Position numbers and translations under genes: made by a program | In this document: positions 63,519 to 64,000 of the stretch, piece after piece | How the letters are laid out: each line of letters begins with the position of its first letter | How positions within the stretch are numbered: position 1 is the first letter of the stretch | The notes under the pieces: model-generated | The model's database searches: none | What the model saw: the letters and a program-made list of their open reading frames with translations, nothing else | Told to the model about the DNA's origin: nothing | Assembly (NCBI RefSeq): GCF_001429605.1 | Contig: NZ_LMSS01000003.1 | Location: forward strand, 124,001-188,000 | Source of the DNA: Phycicoccus sp. Soil802 | GTDB taxonomy: Bacteria; Actinomycetota; Actinomycetes; Actinomycetales; Dermatophilaceae | Reading direction: 5' to 3' | Length of the DNA stretch: 64,000 nt

Positions 63519-64000
63519 ATGACGTCCTCCCAGCCCGGCGCGCCCGTCGACCTCCCCGGCTACGCCCACGTCTACTCGGGCAAGGTCCGCGACCTCTACG
63601 CCCCCCTCGACGCCTCCGGCGCGCCCCGCGACGACCAGCTGCTGCTCGTCGCCAGCGACCGGCTCTCGGCCTTCGACTTCATCCTCGAGACCCCGATCCC
63701 CGACAAGGGCGCGGTCCTGACCCAGCTGTCGCTCTGGTGGTTCGAGCAGCTGGAGGACCTCGTCCCCAACCACGTCGTCTCGACCGACGTGCCCGCCGAG
63801 GTGGCGGGCCGTGCGGTGCTGGTGCGACGGCTCGAGATGCTGCCGGTCGAGTGCGTGGCCCGCGCCTACCTCACCGGCGGCGGTCTCCGCGAGTACCAGG
63901 CCGACGGCCACGTCAGCGGGGTGCAGCTGCCCGACGGCCTGGTCGACGGCTCACGGCTCCCCGAGCCGATCTTCACGCCGTCGACGAAGGCGCCCGTGGG
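63519..64000 (+). CDS. purC: SAICAR synthetase, N-terminal part (cut by window end)
   Basis: Condenses CAIR with aspartate in purine synthesis. About 160 residues are visible, starting at ATG ([21 protein letters not shown]) after GGGAGGA. GKVRDLY near residue 21, [16 protein letters not shown] near 44, VPNHVVS near 83 and [19 protein letters not shown] near 108 match PurC. The remainder lies beyond the window. With purA and purD it completes a dispersed purine cluster. Confidence 0.96.
   Translation, partial: MTSSQPGAPVDLPGYAHVYSGKVRDLYAPLDASGAPRDDQLLLVASDRLSAFDFILETPIPDKGAVLTQLSLWWFEQLEDLVPNHVVSTDVPAEVAGRAVLVRRLEMLPVECVARAYLTGGGLREYQADGHVSGVQLPDGLVDGSRLPEPIFTPSTKAPV

Overview
The window is about 72% G+C with gene-dense, GC-rich third codon positions, many GTG/TTG starts and frequent 4-base stop/start overlaps. 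It carries HspR/HAIR heat-shock control, an ECF42 sigma factor with YCII genes, DUF3151 beside fba, HelD and F420/FMN-type LLM oxidoreductases. Together these point to a high-GC actinobacterium. A Micrococcales/Intrasporangiaceae-like host is my guess, not proven. It reads as ordinary chromosome. I see no tRNA, rRNA, CRISPR, transposase or integrase.

Layout. (1) 0.1-3.3 kb: TPP riboswitch, then ykoE and a fused ykoD-ykoC, an ECF-type thiamine/HMP importer. (2) 3.3-7.1 kb: EF-G2-like GTPase, AlkA-type glycosylase, two small unknowns. (3) 7.1-11.5 kb: HspR-controlled dnaK-grpE-dnaJ-hspR operon. A second HspR site precedes clpB at 23.4 kb. (4) 11.5-13.0 kb: two divergent XRE regulators, an ImmA/IrrE-like peptidase and an RraB-like protein. 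(5) 13.0-19.0 kb: NagZ-like GH3 enzyme with a sugar ABC importer and a divergent ROK regulator, probably amino-sugar or chitooligosaccharide scavenging. (6) 19.1-23.2 kb: two paralogous secreted right-handed beta-helix proteins sharing an upstream leader. (7) 26-36 kb: LLM oxidoreductase plus GH13 enzyme, NlpC/P60 protein, LprG/P55-like lipoprotein-exporter pair, hydrolase, ExoIII, SDR, DUF3500. (8) 36-44 kb: pyrE, lemA, ABC-2 exporter with a NarL-type two-component system, a four-helix membrane protein coupled to a multicopper oxidase, DedA. (9) 44-53.7 kb: TetM-like ribosomal-protection GTPase, acyltransferase, LLM, VOC, SpoU methyltransferase, YCII/ECF42 module, fba, DUF3151. (10) 53.9-64 kb: purA, purD and the start of purC, interspersed with HelD, DUF402, two related HTH regulators and an MFS exporter with a MerR-type promoter.

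The most unusual signal is not a gene. The octamer GTATGCCG (complement CGGCATAC) occurs about 42 times, on both strands, in every reading frame and in intergenic hairpins. I estimate roughly 20-fold enrichment over base composition. It imposes otherwise rare codons (TAT, GCA, ATA, CAT) and is nearly absent from 15.4-25.3 kb. Other points of interest are a perfect 34-bp palindrome built from that word at 36309, long hairpins in divergent intergenic regions where they cannot be terminators, recurring hairpin families with shared arms, helically phased GTGACTG repeats in front of the XRE/ImmA module, and two genes whose only workable start codon seems to be CTG.

All counts and alignments were made by eye. 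Function calls rest on motifs visible in the translations and on known family features.
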